From JBDTOX01 sp039933015 (GTDB lineage Bacteria; Pseudomonadota; Gammaproteobacteria; Burkholderiales; Methylophilaceae): a stretch of 38,368 nt of DNA. Both the position numbers and the translations under genes were made by a program. The notes under the pieces are model-generated. The model saw only the letters and a program-made list of their open reading frames with translations, did no database searches and was not told where the DNA came from. The DNA is taken from assembly GCA_039933015.1 (NCBI GenBank), contig JBDTOX010000085.1:1-38368 (forward strand), in the 5' to 3' direction. Below are positions 15,956-24,506 of the stretch, piece by piece; the stretch's first letter is position 1; each line of letters starts with the position of its first letter.

Positions 15956-17308
15956 TTACTTGATCCCATGACGATTCATCAGATCGTAAAGTGTGGGGCG
16001 GCTAACGCCGAGCAATTCAGCCGCTTTGGCAATATTGCCATCCACTCTCGCCAATGTCTTCACCAAGGCTTTGTATTCCGCCTCATCGCGCACCTGACGC
16101 AAATTAATGGGTTCTTCCATCGTGGATGTGGCGGACAGTCCGAGATCCTCCCCGTTGATTTGGGAACCCTCTGCCATGATTACTGCACGCTTGATGCAGT
16201 TCTCCATTTCCCGCACGTTGCCTGGCCAAAGATAGCCCTCTATCATGGCCAGCGCCTCTGTAGCAAAGCTTAGCGAGGGGCGTCCGTCCTGGGCACTGAA
16301 CTTGTTCTTGAAGTGATGCGCCAGCAAAGCGGCATCCCCTACCCGATCACGCAACGGAGGAATCGAAACCACGATTTCGCTAAGCCGGTAAAAAAGATCT
16401 TCGCGAAAACGCTTCGCCGCGATCAGGTCCTGAAGATTCTGATGCGTTGCACAGACGATGCGCACGTCTACCGGGATCTCTTCACGCCCGCCAATTCTCT
16501 CTATCACTCTTTCCTGCAGGAAACGCAGGAGCTTCGCCTGTAGAGACATCGGCAAATCGCCTACTTCGTCGAGAAAAAAAGTGCCGCCGCTGGCAAGCTC
16601 GATTTTACCCAAGGTCTGTTTGGCGGCTCCGGTATAGGCCCCCTTCTCATACCCGAACAACTCGCTCTCCAAAAGGTTTTCCGGAATCGCTGCGCAGTTG
16701 ATTGCGATGAAACGCTTGCCCTGCCTGGGGCTCAGCTGGTGCAGGGCTCTCGCCAGCACTTCCTTGCCCGTTCCGCTGTCGCCCAGCAACATGACGGCAG
16801 CGTTCGAAGGCGCCACTTTTTCCACATTGCGACATACCTTAATCATGCCCGGATCCCGGCTCATAATGCCGGACATGGGAGAATCCGCCTGACTCTGTAG
16901 CAACCCGCGGTTCTCCTGCTGCAGGGCATGGAGGTAAAAAGCCCTTTCGATCACCAGTCCCAGTAATTCTGGGTCAAAAGGTTTTTGATGAAAATCGTAA
17001 GCGCCCATGCCAATAGCTTTTACCGCATTGGCATGATCCTGGTTGCCGGTAAGAACAATCAGTTTGGTGTCCGGGGCAAGCATCAGTATTTGCTGTAACG
17101 TGGCCAGCCCCTCCGAAGCACCATCAGGATCAGGGGGAAGCCCCAGATCCATGGTAACCACCACCGGCTCATACCGCCGAACCTGGGCGAGCGCACTTTC
17201 ACGGTCCTTTGCCACGAGCACGTTGTAGGCATCAAAACTCCAGCGCAGCTGTTTCTGCAAGCCCGGGTCGTCTTCAATAATCAGCAGATTTTTTTTGTCC
17301 TGACTCAC
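15956..17308 (-). CDS. prsR: PEP-CTERM-box response regulator PrsR (sigma-54 activator)
   Basis: This is a 450-residue NtrC-type regulator, family TIGR02915. The receiver domain has acidic Asp13/14 and phospho-acceptor Asp54 (VTMDLGLPP). The AAA+ domain has Walker A GDSGTGK (176-182), the sigma-54 contact loop GAYTGA (223-228, Tyr in place of the usual Phe) and Walker B FFLDE (244-248). A Fis-type helix-turn-helix (AAELLGVSRPTLYDLM) closes the protein. It should activate sigma-54 promoters of exopolysaccharide and PEP-CTERM genes. The start is the GTG at 17308, with AGAGGAA upstream. The longer frame to 17350 overlaps prsK and lacks a site. It is coupled to prsK by a 16-base gap. Confidence 0.95.
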   Translation of the reverse strand: MSQDKKNLLIIEDDPGLQKQLRWSFDAYNVLVAKDRESALAQVRRYEPVVVTMDLGLPPDPDGASEGLATLQQILMLAPDTKLIVLTGNQDHANAVKAIGMGAYDFHQKPFDPELLGLVIERAFYLHALQQENRGLLQSQADSPMSGIMSRDPGMIKVCRNVEKVAPSNAAVMLLGDSGTGKEVLARALHQLSPRQGKRFIAINCAAIPENLLESELFGYEKGAYTGAAKQTLGKIELASGGTFFLDEVGDLPMSLQAKLLRFLQERVIERIGGREEIPVDVRIVCATHQNLQDLIAAKRFREDLFYRLSEIVVSIPPLRDRVGDAALLAHHFKNKFSAQDGRPSLSFATEALAMIEGYLWPGNVREMENCIKRAVIMAEGSQINGEDLGLSATSTMEEPINLRQVRDEAEYKALVKTLARVDGNIAKAAELLGVSRPTLYDLMNRHGIK

Positions 17309-17324
17309 TTGGTTCCTCTTGTCA

Positions 17325-19403
17325 TTATGCGGCTTCCTCAACTGCATCATCCGGAATGTGGAGCGGCAAGATTAAGCGAAAAGTGGTGCCGCTAGACTCG
17401 TTGCTGACGACCTCGACCTGACCGCCAAGCTCGTGGACATATTCCCGGCTCTCAAATACACCGATCCCCATACCGGCTGATTTAGTGGATTCGAAAGGCT
17501 TGAATAGTCGTTCACGGATGAATTCCGTGCTCATACCATACCCAGTATCCTGAATCTCGATGATTGCGATGTTTTCCCCCTTGGTCAAGCGAAGCAGCAC
17601 CTGTCCGTCCTTGGGAGTCGCTTCAATGGCGTTTTGAATCAGGTGTCCGATCACCTGTTCGAGGCTAGTCCAGTTGGCTAATACCTCCAGGCCAGGGTCC
17701 AGAATCTCGAGCACCGGCATCGGCTCGGCGGCAGAATTAGCCGCCACCGCCTGTTGCAATAGATTTTCAATAAGCAGCGGCGCAGGCTTCTCCACGGAAT
17801 TCCCAACGTTTAGTTTCTGTAGAAGCCGCTTCATTTTCTGAACAGAGAGATCCACCGTGTCTATCATGTCTTTCTGGAATTCAGGATTGTTCTTGTGTTT
17901 TTCGACATTGGAAAGCAGCAGCGATAGCTGGGAAACCAGATTTTTCAGGTCGTGCACTACAAAGGTGGACATACGGTTGAAAGACTCAAACTGACGCGCA
18001 ACCAGAAGCGCATTAGCCGTTTCCTGCTGTGCAAGATAACTTGCGGCCTGGTTGCCGGCTATTTTAAGTAGATCGCTGATCTCCCAGTTCAGCTTTATCT
18101 GGCTTCTGGGCTGCGTCAGCACAACGAAACCGAACAATTTCCGGTGCAGTATCAGTGGCACCGCCAGGCGTGCCTTGGGGATGGCTAACAGCCATTGTGG
18201 CATGGAAACCGTTTCATAGCGCTCCGGGCTTGCTGCATATTCCTGCAAGTCTATTACCCACTGCTTATTTTCCAGAAACTGGCAGAAGCTACCATCTACT
18301 GGCTCGGAATCATGCCCCAAGGGTATATTCCAGTGCGCCTCGGGCTCGCAACTGCCTGATTCCCTGCATATCCACAAGCCGCCTCCAGGGCTTTCCACCA
18401 GTTCAGCTATGGCCTGGATGGCACGTTCACCCAATCCCTGCCCGTCCTCGGAGAACGTGCGGGTAAATCGCAACCATTCCTCCCGATAATCGTAGTTGTA
18501 ACTGAAAAAATGCTTACTGATGAATACTTTTAGCCAGGAACGCAAAGTTCCGGAGAACAGCACGCTTATGAGCAGGATCACCGCTCCAAACAGGAAGACC
18601 GCCTGCAGAACCGTCCCCCAGCTCCCCCCAAAAAAACGCAGCAAATAGCCAGCGGCGGCCATGGCCAGCAAGTACGTGGCAGCACCCAGCAATGTCACAG
18701 AATGGAACAGTAGACGGCGTGACACCGAAATTCCTAAAGACCATTGCGGGTTGCGCGCAGCCGATACTGCAATGAGCGGAACAATCAGGGCATTGACAAT
18801 GCCGCGTGCCGACCAGATTTCTGGATTCACATGTCTAAACAACATAGCATCGCTATACAGATAGAAATCATAGGCAAACATCCCGCCTATCCCCAGGCAG
18901 AGATATTTAATCCCCCAGCGCTCATTGGGGGGCGTATTCCGGTACAGCTGCTCCACCAGGATCATGCCTATGACCGCTATTGCCACGCGCCCGACAATGC
19001 CGATCATAAAAGCGGCCGTCCCATAGGGATTTACATATTCCCCATAGACATACATGGTCGCAAAGATCAGCAAAAGGAAAAATGCTGTAATAACCACCAC
19101 AAACAACCTGGCTCTGAACGCAGATGAAACCGTTGCCTGCCGGAATGCTCCCAGCAGCATAATCAGGAAAACAACCCAGCCGGCATTCCGCAAAATTTCA
19201 AGGATATCTACCATTAGCGACAAGGGGTGACCCCGGGCAACTTGATAGGCAACTGTTATCGCCCAAAGCAAAGTAAGCAAACAGGCTACCGTCAGCACCA
19301 TCCCGTGCAAGCGGCCACGCCAACTGGTCAAAAGAAGGGTGGACAAGAAAGCAAACGCCACAGCCGCAGTGGCGTAGCTAAATACTGCTATGTTTGTCAA
19401 CAT
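17325..19403 (-). CDS. prsK: XrtA/PEP-CTERM system sensor histidine kinase PrsK
   Basis: This 692-residue membrane kinase fits TIGR02916. About eight N-terminal hydrophobic segments run from residue 5 to 285. A GAF-like region follows (about 325-460), then the phospho-acceptor His484 in VVHDLKN, the N box around Asn591 (IQNAIEA), G1 DTGYG (619-623) and G2 GMGIG (644-648). It senses an unknown membrane or cytoplasmic cue and phosphorylates PrsR, encoded immediately downstream. The gene begins 18 bases after the sugar-transferase stop, consistent with one transcript. The ATG has no strong ribosome binding site, so translation may depend on the upstream gene. Confidence 0.95.
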   Translation of the reverse strand: MLTNIAVFSYATAAVAFAFLSTLLLTSWRGRLHGMVLTVACLLTLLWAITVAYQVARGHPLSLMVDILEILRNAGWVVFLIMLLGAFRQATVSSAFRARLFVVVITAFFLLLIFATMYVYGEYVNPYGTAAFMIGIVGRVAIAVIGMILVEQLYRNTPPNERWGIKYLCLGIGGMFAYDFYLYSDAMLFRHVNPEIWSARGIVNALIVPLIAVSAARNPQWSLGISVSRRLLFHSVTLLGAATYLLAMAAAGYLLRFFGGSWGTVLQAVFLFGAVILLISVLFSGTLRSWLKVFISKHFFSYNYDYREEWLRFTRTFSEDGQGLGERAIQAIAELVESPGGGLWICRESGSCEPEAHWNIPLGHDSEPVDGSFCQFLENKQWVIDLQEYAASPERYETVSMPQWLLAIPKARLAVPLILHRKLFGFVVLTQPRSQIKLNWEISDLLKIAGNQAASYLAQQETANALLVARQFESFNRMSTFVVHDLKNLVSQLSLLLSNVEKHKNNPEFQKDMIDTVDLSVQKMKRLLQKLNVGNSVEKPAPLLIENLLQQAVAANSAAEPMPVLEILDPGLEVLANWTSLEQVIGHLIQNAIEATPKDGQVLLRLTKGENIAIIEIQDTGYGMSTEFIRERLFKPFESTKSAGMGIGVFESREYVHELGGQVEVVSNESSGTTFRLILPLHIPDDAVEEAA

Positions 19404-19421
19404 GAACGTTGTGCACAGGAA

Positions 19422-20822
19422 TCATCTCCCGCCCTTACCAAAGAGAACAACCCCGATAGTATCTAGCAGTATGATGATATCGAGGAACAAGCTGTTGTTC
19501 TTGACATAGTACAAGTCGTACTGGAGCTTCTGTTTGGCATCTTCGATCGATGCCCCATACCGGTAGCATACTTGCGCCCAGCCCGTAATCCCCGGTTTAA
19601 TGCTGTGCCTCACGTTGTAGTAGGGTATTTTCTCGCAGAGTTGTTCCACAAAATATGGCCGTTCAGGCCTGGGGCCGACAAAGCTCATCTCGCCTTTTAG
19701 AACGTTAAGAATTTGAGGTAGCTCATCGATTCTCAGCTTGCGAATAATCTGCCCTACTCTCGTCGTGCGCGGATCATTTTCACACGCCCATTGTGGTGTT
19801 CCAGTTTTTTCAGCGTCATTAAGCATGCTACGAAACTTCATGACCATAAAGTGATGGCCGTTTTTCCCTACCCTTTCCTGCCGATAAAGGATAGGCGTGC
19901 GGTCTTCGATAAAAATGCACAGGATCGTAAGTAGCATGATAGGGAGCGCGACAATCAAGAGGATCGTGCTTGCGCACACATCAAAAGCCCTTTTAATACC
20001 TCTTCGCAATTGACACTGATCAAACCCCCCTCCATATACCAACCAGCTTGGCTGGAAGGAATCCATCAGGATCTGGTTCATCTCGCGCTCAAAAAAGGTT
20101 GCCGTATCGATCACCTTAACCCCACACAGCTTGCATTTGAAAAGCTCCTCAATGGAGAAATTCTCGCTGCGCCGGTCCCGAACCGCCACGACGATCTCAT
20201 TAATGTTGTATTTATTCACCATCGACATTAACGATCCTTGAAACGGCAAAACTAACGAAGGCGTCACTTGACATACTTCATTTGGCATGGCGACAAAACC
20301 AACAATCTGAAATGCATCGGCATGGGAATTCATCTCGACCAGATTACTGCAGTCCTTAGCCAGCCTGCCAGCACCCAAAACCAAGACGCGATTCTTTAGA
20401 AGATAGAGATTGGACCACTTGTAAAAGATGATCCTTGTCAAAAAGATTCCCACCATAGCAATCAACATGACGATACCCAATATGCCGCGACCGAAATAGG
20501 TTTCCGGTACCCAATAAAAAACCAGGGCTATGAACCCGAACCCCAATGCCAAGGAGCGTATCAGGCGGAATAGGATTTTGCGTAAATCTTCTCTGTAATC
20601 CACCAGTTGATACATTCCTAGCACAGCCATGCTTGAGACCATCACGAATGCAAAAGCACATGCTTGTGGAAACAAGTCTGTGAGATGGTCAGATGAAAAG
20701 TAATCAGGATCGAAAAAACGGATGGACGCGCCCAGATAGACTGATGCCATCAGGATAAGGAATTCCGTTACAAAAAGAATGATGGATGTGACGGCAACGT
20801 AGCGATGGAAAATTCTATACAC
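19422..20822 (-). CDS. XrtA-system polyprenyl-phosphate sugar-phosphate transferase (EpsB-like)
   Basis: This 466-residue protein fits TIGR03013. Four to five membrane spans lie in the first 150 residues, followed by a Rossmann-like CoA-binding-type middle domain starting near VLVLGAGRLA. One more span, CASTILLIVALPIMLL (about 291-306), leads into the C-terminal bacterial sugar transferase domain with KFRSM, RKLRIDELPQ, GPRPE and KPGITGWAQV. It transfers a sugar-1-phosphate to undecaprenyl phosphate, the first committed step of the repeat unit. It starts with GTG, with GGGAG about 9 bases upstream. As first gene of the prsK-prsR set it is likely controlled from the 480-bp region upstream. Confidence 0.93.
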   Translation of the reverse strand: MYRIFHRYVAVTSIILFVTEFLILMASVYLGASIRFFDPDYFSSDHLTDLFPQACAFAFVMVSSMAVLGMYQLVDYREDLRKILFRLIRSLALGFGFIALVFYWVPETYFGRGILGIVMLIAMVGIFLTRIIFYKWSNLYLLKNRVLVLGAGRLAKDCSNLVEMNSHADAFQIVGFVAMPNEVCQVTPSLVLPFQGSLMSMVNKYNINEIVVAVRDRRSENFSIEELFKCKLCGVKVIDTATFFEREMNQILMDSFQPSWLVYGGGFDQCQLRRGIKRAFDVCASTILLIVALPIMLLTILCIFIEDRTPILYRQERVGKNGHHFMVMKFRSMLNDAEKTGTPQWACENDPRTTRVGQIIRKLRIDELPQILNVLKGEMSFVGPRPERPYFVEQLCEKIPYYNVRHSIKPGITGWAQVCYRYGASIEDAKQKLQYDLYYVKNNSLFLDIIILLDTIGVVLFGKGGR

Positions 20823-21302
20823 TTAGTTTTTCTCCCGTTTTTTCCGTTTTTTTTCGGGTTCGCCGCAATCCGGTTAAGAAATTGCGGTCCATCTGAGTTT
20901 CCCTTTGTTTTCGCCTTCCAAGGGTCAGGCTGCATGTAGTAGGCAATATTTGCGCTACTGCGCACCAAACTTACCGAAATACATCTCGGGAGCAGGTAAC
21001 GTTTGCAATGTTATTGGTTTAACATGCCCCCAGAGGAGTAGTCAATAGGGTGTGTAAAATATGTGCGGCAAAATGGCACGTCGGCCAAGATATGCCGCTC
21101 CTGAACAACCGCGGCACGTGCTGTGCGGGCAATAATCAGCTGATATTGTTGGTTAAAGTTAACTTTGGTGACTCACATTCACGATGAGTATGAGCGCGCG
21201 CAGGGCTTTAAAGCCTATTTCAGCAACATCCCTCCTCCGCATCGGTAGGCTGCAGGATTTTCAGCTGTTGCATGAACAAGCCCAAGTTTAGAGCGCAATT
21301 TT
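20823..21302. other. 480-bp gene-free region upstream of the sugar transferase
   Basis: No credible protein gene is seen on either strand; the longest candidates are short and lack ribosome binding sites. The part next to 20822 is rich in T and C runs. The middle contains a perfect 12-bp palindrome AAAGTTAACTTT (21155-21166), a second palindrome GGCTTTAAAGCC (about 21206-21217) and a sigma-54-like pair (21111-21127). Upstream control of the sugar transferase operon or a small RNA would fit, but neither is shown. Confidence 0.5.
21111..21127 (+). promoter_or_regulatory. weak sigma-54 (-24/-12) promoter candidate
   Basis: CGGCACG at 21111 and GTGC with the GC dinucleotide at the correct spacing resemble TGGCACG-N4-TTGCW, differing at the first T and one T of the -12 box. 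It points away from the sugar transferase gene and no downstream plus-strand gene is seen. It would only make sense for a small transcript. The prior interest is that PrsR, encoded nearby, acts with sigma-54. Confidence 0.2.
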
Positions 21303-22133
21303 TCATGGCACATTCCGCTGCAATAAGCCGCGCATATAATTACTCGGGATTGCATAAGAGATACCACTAGGCTGGGTCAAAGCAGTCTCTTTCAGCCCCT
21401 TTATAAAAGCCATATTTACGATGCCATAGACAGTCCCGGAATCAGGATCATAAAGTGGGCTGCCACTATTGCCAGGATAAGCGGTTCCGTCAAGCTGGAA
21501 CACGGAATAGGCCGACTTTTGAAGCTGGGCAATATTTTTCGCTTCCAAACGCTTGGTGTTAAGGGCGGGCAAGACAACGGGCGTGATCGAAGAAAGCATA
21601 CCGCGATGGGTCACGGGATGAAATCCGAGAATCATGCCGATGGGGAATCCGGTAAACGCAAATACTTGCCCCTCCCGAACCGTTTCCGAGTCCCCTAGCT
21701 GCATTGCTGGTAATGGCTCTCCGCTAATCCGCAGCAGGACGAGGTCGTGCTCCTTGTCAGACGCGACCCGAACCGTACTCCTTAGCTCCGGCTCCTTGCC
21801 GCTTCTGGCCACGATAACCACGAGTGACTCCATAGTGTTGCTGCCCAAGGTTTCTGGAATGACATGGGCATTGGTCATTACAAACGAGCCATCACCGACA
21901 ACAAAGCCCGTACCCATGAAATTCAATGGTGGGCTGCGGGTTTTTTGAAAAGTTGCAATCCCGACAATAGATGGCTTGATACTTTCTATCGTATGGGAAA
22001 GCTCGCCTCCCCATAGCGGGTTTACGGAAAAAAATCCTCGAAGAATAAGTGAAAAAAGAAAAAATCTTTTGACACTCAAAGAATTTTTTTTTCGGAAATC
22101 GATGCGGAAGTTCCAAGTCCTTTGGGAATTCAT
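21303..22133 (-). CDS. secreted trypsin-like (HtrA-type) serine protease without PDZ domain
   Basis: This 276-residue S1-type protease has His90 in MTNAHV, Asp130 in EHDLVLL and nucleophile Ser223 in GNSGSP, a complete triad in HtrA order. No PDZ domain follows; the protein ends 53 residues after the serine. The N-terminus has a long basic n-region and a hydrophobic stretch (about 24-38) ending near WGGELS, consistent with export. GGGGG lies about 6 bases before the ATG. It lies 43 bases downstream of the BNR-repeat gene on the same strand. Periplasmic quality control or processing of an envelope protein is plausible; the target is unknown. Confidence 0.85.
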   Translation of the reverse strand: MNSQRTWNFRIDFRKKNSLSVKRFFLFSLILRGFFSVNPLWGGELSHTIESIKPSIVGIATFQKTRSPPLNFMGTGFVVGDGSFVMTNAHVIPETLGSNTMESLVVIVARSGKEPELRSTVRVASDKEHDLVLLRISGEPLPAMQLGDSETVREGQVFAFTGFPIGMILGFHPVTHRGMLSSITPVVLPALNTKRLEAKNIAQLQKSAYSVFQLDGTAYPGNSGSPLYDPDSGTVYGIVNMAFIKGLKETALTQPSGISYAIPSNYMRGLLQRNVP

Positions 22134-22176
22134 GACTACCCCCTTGCAAACCTACACTTAAGCATACCCGCTAAAA

Positions 22177-23250
22177 TCACCCCTGAACAAACCGTACAGC
22201 ATATACCTGCGGAAAATGATTGGTAAATTCACTCCAGGCTTCGCCACCATTTTCGCTGATCCAGAAGTTACCTGTGGTGGATGCCATTGCCAAGCATACA
22301 CCACGCTCATCAACAGCCAGTCCGTGGCGGTAAACCAGATCGTAACTTTCCTGTTGCGGCAAGCCGGTAGTAAGTGATGAAAAGGTTTTCCCGCCATCGT
22401 GGGTGCGTGTAACGATAAATTTTGCATTCACAGGATAACGCTTGTCATCCTTTACCGCGGGGACAAACCAGGCGGTATCAGGTTGTTGCGGATGCACGGC
22501 AACGGCAAAACCAAAACTGGAAGGTTGGGCCTTGATCCGGGTCCAATGGGCACAACCATCTGTGGAGCGAAAGATACCGTTGTGATGTTGAATCCAGAAA
22601 TTGTCCGGTACCTGATAACATTGCACCAGGCGGTGCGGATCTTGGATTGCGGGATTTTCTTCCTGTCCCGGTGGCATATAGTCTGCCCACAGGCCTTTAG
22701 TCGCGGTACGCCAGCTAACACCGTTATCTTCACTCAGCCATACGCCACCGCAGGATACGCCAATGGCAATGCGGTTGGGATCACGCGGATCGACGCAGAT
22801 GGAATGTATGCCTGGCTCGTCATAGCCGCCACCAAGCCATTGCTTACGCAGCGGATCATCCCACAGGCTTTGCGTAAGCTCCCAACTTGCCCCTCGATCG
22901 CTACTCTTGAATAAGCCGCCGGGTATAGTCCCAGCCCAGAGCGTGCCCGGCGCACCTACCTCCATGGACCAAACCATTTTCAAACTGGGCGCTTCGCCAC
23001 TGTTAACAGAGGCGTATGAGGGTGCGCTGATTTCTTGCCAGTGCATGCCATCGTCGTCAGAGCGATGTAGTTTGGTACCGAAATGCCCAAGTTCTAGCGA
23101 GGCATACAGTGCGCCATCGTGAGGATCATGCAGCACCATGCCCACCTGTTCACCAAGAAAACATTTATTGTGAATTGCCCAGTGACCAGGCACGTGTTGA
23201 CGGATATCAAATAAGCCCTTACGGGTTGCAACCAGTATTCGATTAGCCAT
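22177..23250 (-). CDS. BNR/WD40/YVTN-like beta-propeller repeat protein
   Basis: This 357-residue protein has repeated Asp-box-like units (SDDGMHWQEI, SSDRGASWEL, SEDNGVSWRT, STDGCAHWTR, THDGGKTFSS, SENGGEAWSE). These define a sialidase-like beta-propeller that fills most of the chain. No sialidase catalytic Arg triad or Tyr-Glu pair is evident, so it may bind and not hydrolyse. No signal peptide is seen. The frame is open to a GTG at 23265, but GAGGAG overlaps that codon and sits 6 bases before the ATG at 23250, which was chosen. The MoaD/ThiS-like gene lies 23 bases upstream on the same strand; this pairing recurs in bacteria but has no assigned function that I know of. Confidence 0.86.
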   Translation of the reverse strand: MANRILVATRKGLFDIRQHVPGHWAIHNKCFLGEQVGMVLHDPHDGALYASLELGHFGTKLHRSDDDGMHWQEISAPSYASVNSGEAPSLKMVWSMEVGAPGTLWAGTIPGGLFKSSDRGASWELTQSLWDDPLRKQWLGGGYDEPGIHSICVDPRDPNRIAIGVSCGGVWLSEDNGVSWRTATKGLWADYMPPGQEENPAIQDPHRLVQCYQVPDNFWIQHHNGIFRSTDGCAHWTRIKAQPSSFGFAVAVHPQQPDTAWFVPAVKDDKRYPVNAKFIVTRTHDGGKTFSSLTTGLPQQESYDLVYRHGLAVDERGVCLAMASTTGNFWISENGGEAWSEFTNHFPQVYAVRFVQG

Positions 23251-23273
23251 GGCTTGCTCCTCCACGTTGGTAT

Positions 23274-23543
23274 TTAGCCGCCGGAAAGTGCCTGCATGAT
23301 ATAAATTTCATCAGTGGCGTCGAGGACATAATTGAGCACGGTCTCGCGAGGCTGCAAGGTGCCATCCACAAAAATCGCAACATGCTTGCGCACCCTGCCC
23401 TGATCATCCAACACATAACTTTTTAAACGAGGGTAATCAACAGCGGCCGCATCGAGCACATCACTGACAGTTTCCCCTTGATAGCTGACTGGCGCAAGCG
23501 GTCCAACATGGCCAAGGTGGTGCGTACATACGATAATCGCCAT
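23274..23543 (-). CDS. MoaD/ThiS-family ubiquitin-like sulfur carrier protein
   Basis: This 89-residue protein has the beta-grasp pattern of MoaD/ThiS and ends in ALSGG, the di-glycine tail that these proteins use for adenylation and thiocarboxylate formation. Other parts include TVSDVLDAAA and FVDGTLQ, both typical positions in the family. GGAG lies 7 bases before the ATG. No MoeB/ThiF activating enzyme or molybdopterin gene is nearby, so its sulfur or conjugation partner must be encoded elsewhere. It is the first gene of a likely operon with the BNR protein and possibly the protease. Confidence 0.82.
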   Translation of the reverse strand: MAIIVCTHHLGHVGPLAPVSYQGETVSDVLDAAAVDYPRLKSYVLDDQGRVRKHVAIFVDGTLQPRETVLNYVLDATDEIYIMQALSGG

Positions 23544-23865
23544 ACTTTGCTCCAGATGTTAACCCGCGACTAAAAGGCCATACTCCCAGCATGCAGAGCG
23601 AGAATAGCCAGGCAGGTCATCACGTCATCAATCCTTGATATTACTCCTCACACCGGCATGCATCATCTTGTGCAAGCCATCCTGGTTACCATGCTTTTCC
23701 GATGTTTTTAGCCTGCTTTCACTAAATGGCACCAGCACCGAGCGCGCCCAGTTATTAGACAACCGGTTATTTTGCAGCATGCGATTGGCAGGCGTAACAT
23801 TGGGCATAGCGTGATGGTTGTTGTCTATCACGTAATGGTGGGATACAGTCGATCAGGAGATGACC
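23544..23865. other. divergent region between MoaD-like and DUF1326 genes
   Basis: About 320 bases with promoters expected in both directions. A 67-codon minus-strand frame from a GTG at 23831 has no ribosome binding site, a low-complexity start and no recognisable motif, so it was not called. CAGGAG (23854-23859) serves the DUF1326 gene. No hairpin or repeat of note was seen. Confidence 0.45.
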
Positions 23866-24501
23866 ATGACGAATGTAAAATGGACAATCAAGGCGCGGGA
23901 ATTCACCAACTGCAACTGTGCATACGGCTGCCCGTGCCAGTTTAACGCTTTGCCGACACATGGAGACTGTCAAGCTGTGGTCGGGATGCAAATCGACCAG
24001 GGCTATCACGGCGAAACGCGGCTGGATGGCCTGCGGTTTGCTGGCATTTTTTCCTGGCCCGGCCCCATCCACGAAGGCAAAGGCCAGGCGGCAGTCATCA
24101 TCGCAGAAGAAGCGACGCCGGCACAGCGCGAGGCGCTCTTGCGCATCCTCAGCGGCCAGGACACCGAGCCTGGCGCTACCGTTTTCCAGGTATTCTCTAC
24201 AACGCTAGAGAAGCTACACGAGCCTATCTTCGCGCACATCGACTTCGAGGTTGACATCGACGCCCGCAAGGCCCGTCTGGTTGTGCCCGGCATAATCGAA
24301 GGTCGTGGCGAACCGATCCTGAATTCGGTAACGGGCGCGGAACACCGCGCGCGCATCGACATACCCAATGGCTTCGAGTATTCCATCGCGGAAATGGGGC
24401 GCGGCTGGTCGAAAACGTCGCGTCCGATCAAGCTGGATCTGGCCGACTCCTACGGTCAGTTTGCCCATATTCATCTTTGCCAGAGCGGCATCGTCCGCTA
24501 A
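23866..24501 (+). CDS. DUF1326 domain-containing protein
   Basis: The 211-residue protein matches DUF1326. It has the signature cysteine cluster NCNCAYGCPCQF near the N-terminus, GxFxWPGPIHEGKG, and a C-terminal HIHLCQSG. The clustered Cys and His suggest metal binding, but no activity is established. Two ATGs are possible: CAGGAG abuts the one at 23860 and lies 6 bases before the one at 23866, which was chosen. The DUF2182 membrane protein follows after 5 bases. The two families commonly occur together, so they probably act as a unit. Confidence 0.9.
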   Translation: MTNVKWTIKAREFTNCNCAYGCPCQFNALPTHGDCQAVVGMQIDQGYHGETRLDGLRFAGIFSWPGPIHEGKGQAAVIIAEEATPAQREALLRILSGQDTEPGATVFQVFSTTLEKLHEPIFAHIDFEVDIDARKARLVVPGIIEGRGEPILNSVTGAEHRARIDIPNGFEYSIAEMGRGWSKTSRPIKLDLADSYGQFAHIHLCQSGIVR

Positions 24502-24506
24502 CAGGC

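Noticed and set aside
13971..21252. 14-base sequence shared between the beta-helix gene and the gene-free region near 21240
   Set aside because: A match of this length is expected by chance in a window of this size.
21269..21284. Minus-strand sigma-54-like promoter for the sugar transferase
   Set aside because: Only the GG and GC dinucleotides and a few bases fit, and it lies about 450 bases upstream; expected by chance.
23628..23831. 67-codon minus-strand frame
   Set aside because: GTG start without a ribosome binding site, no motif, and it occupies the divergent promoter region.
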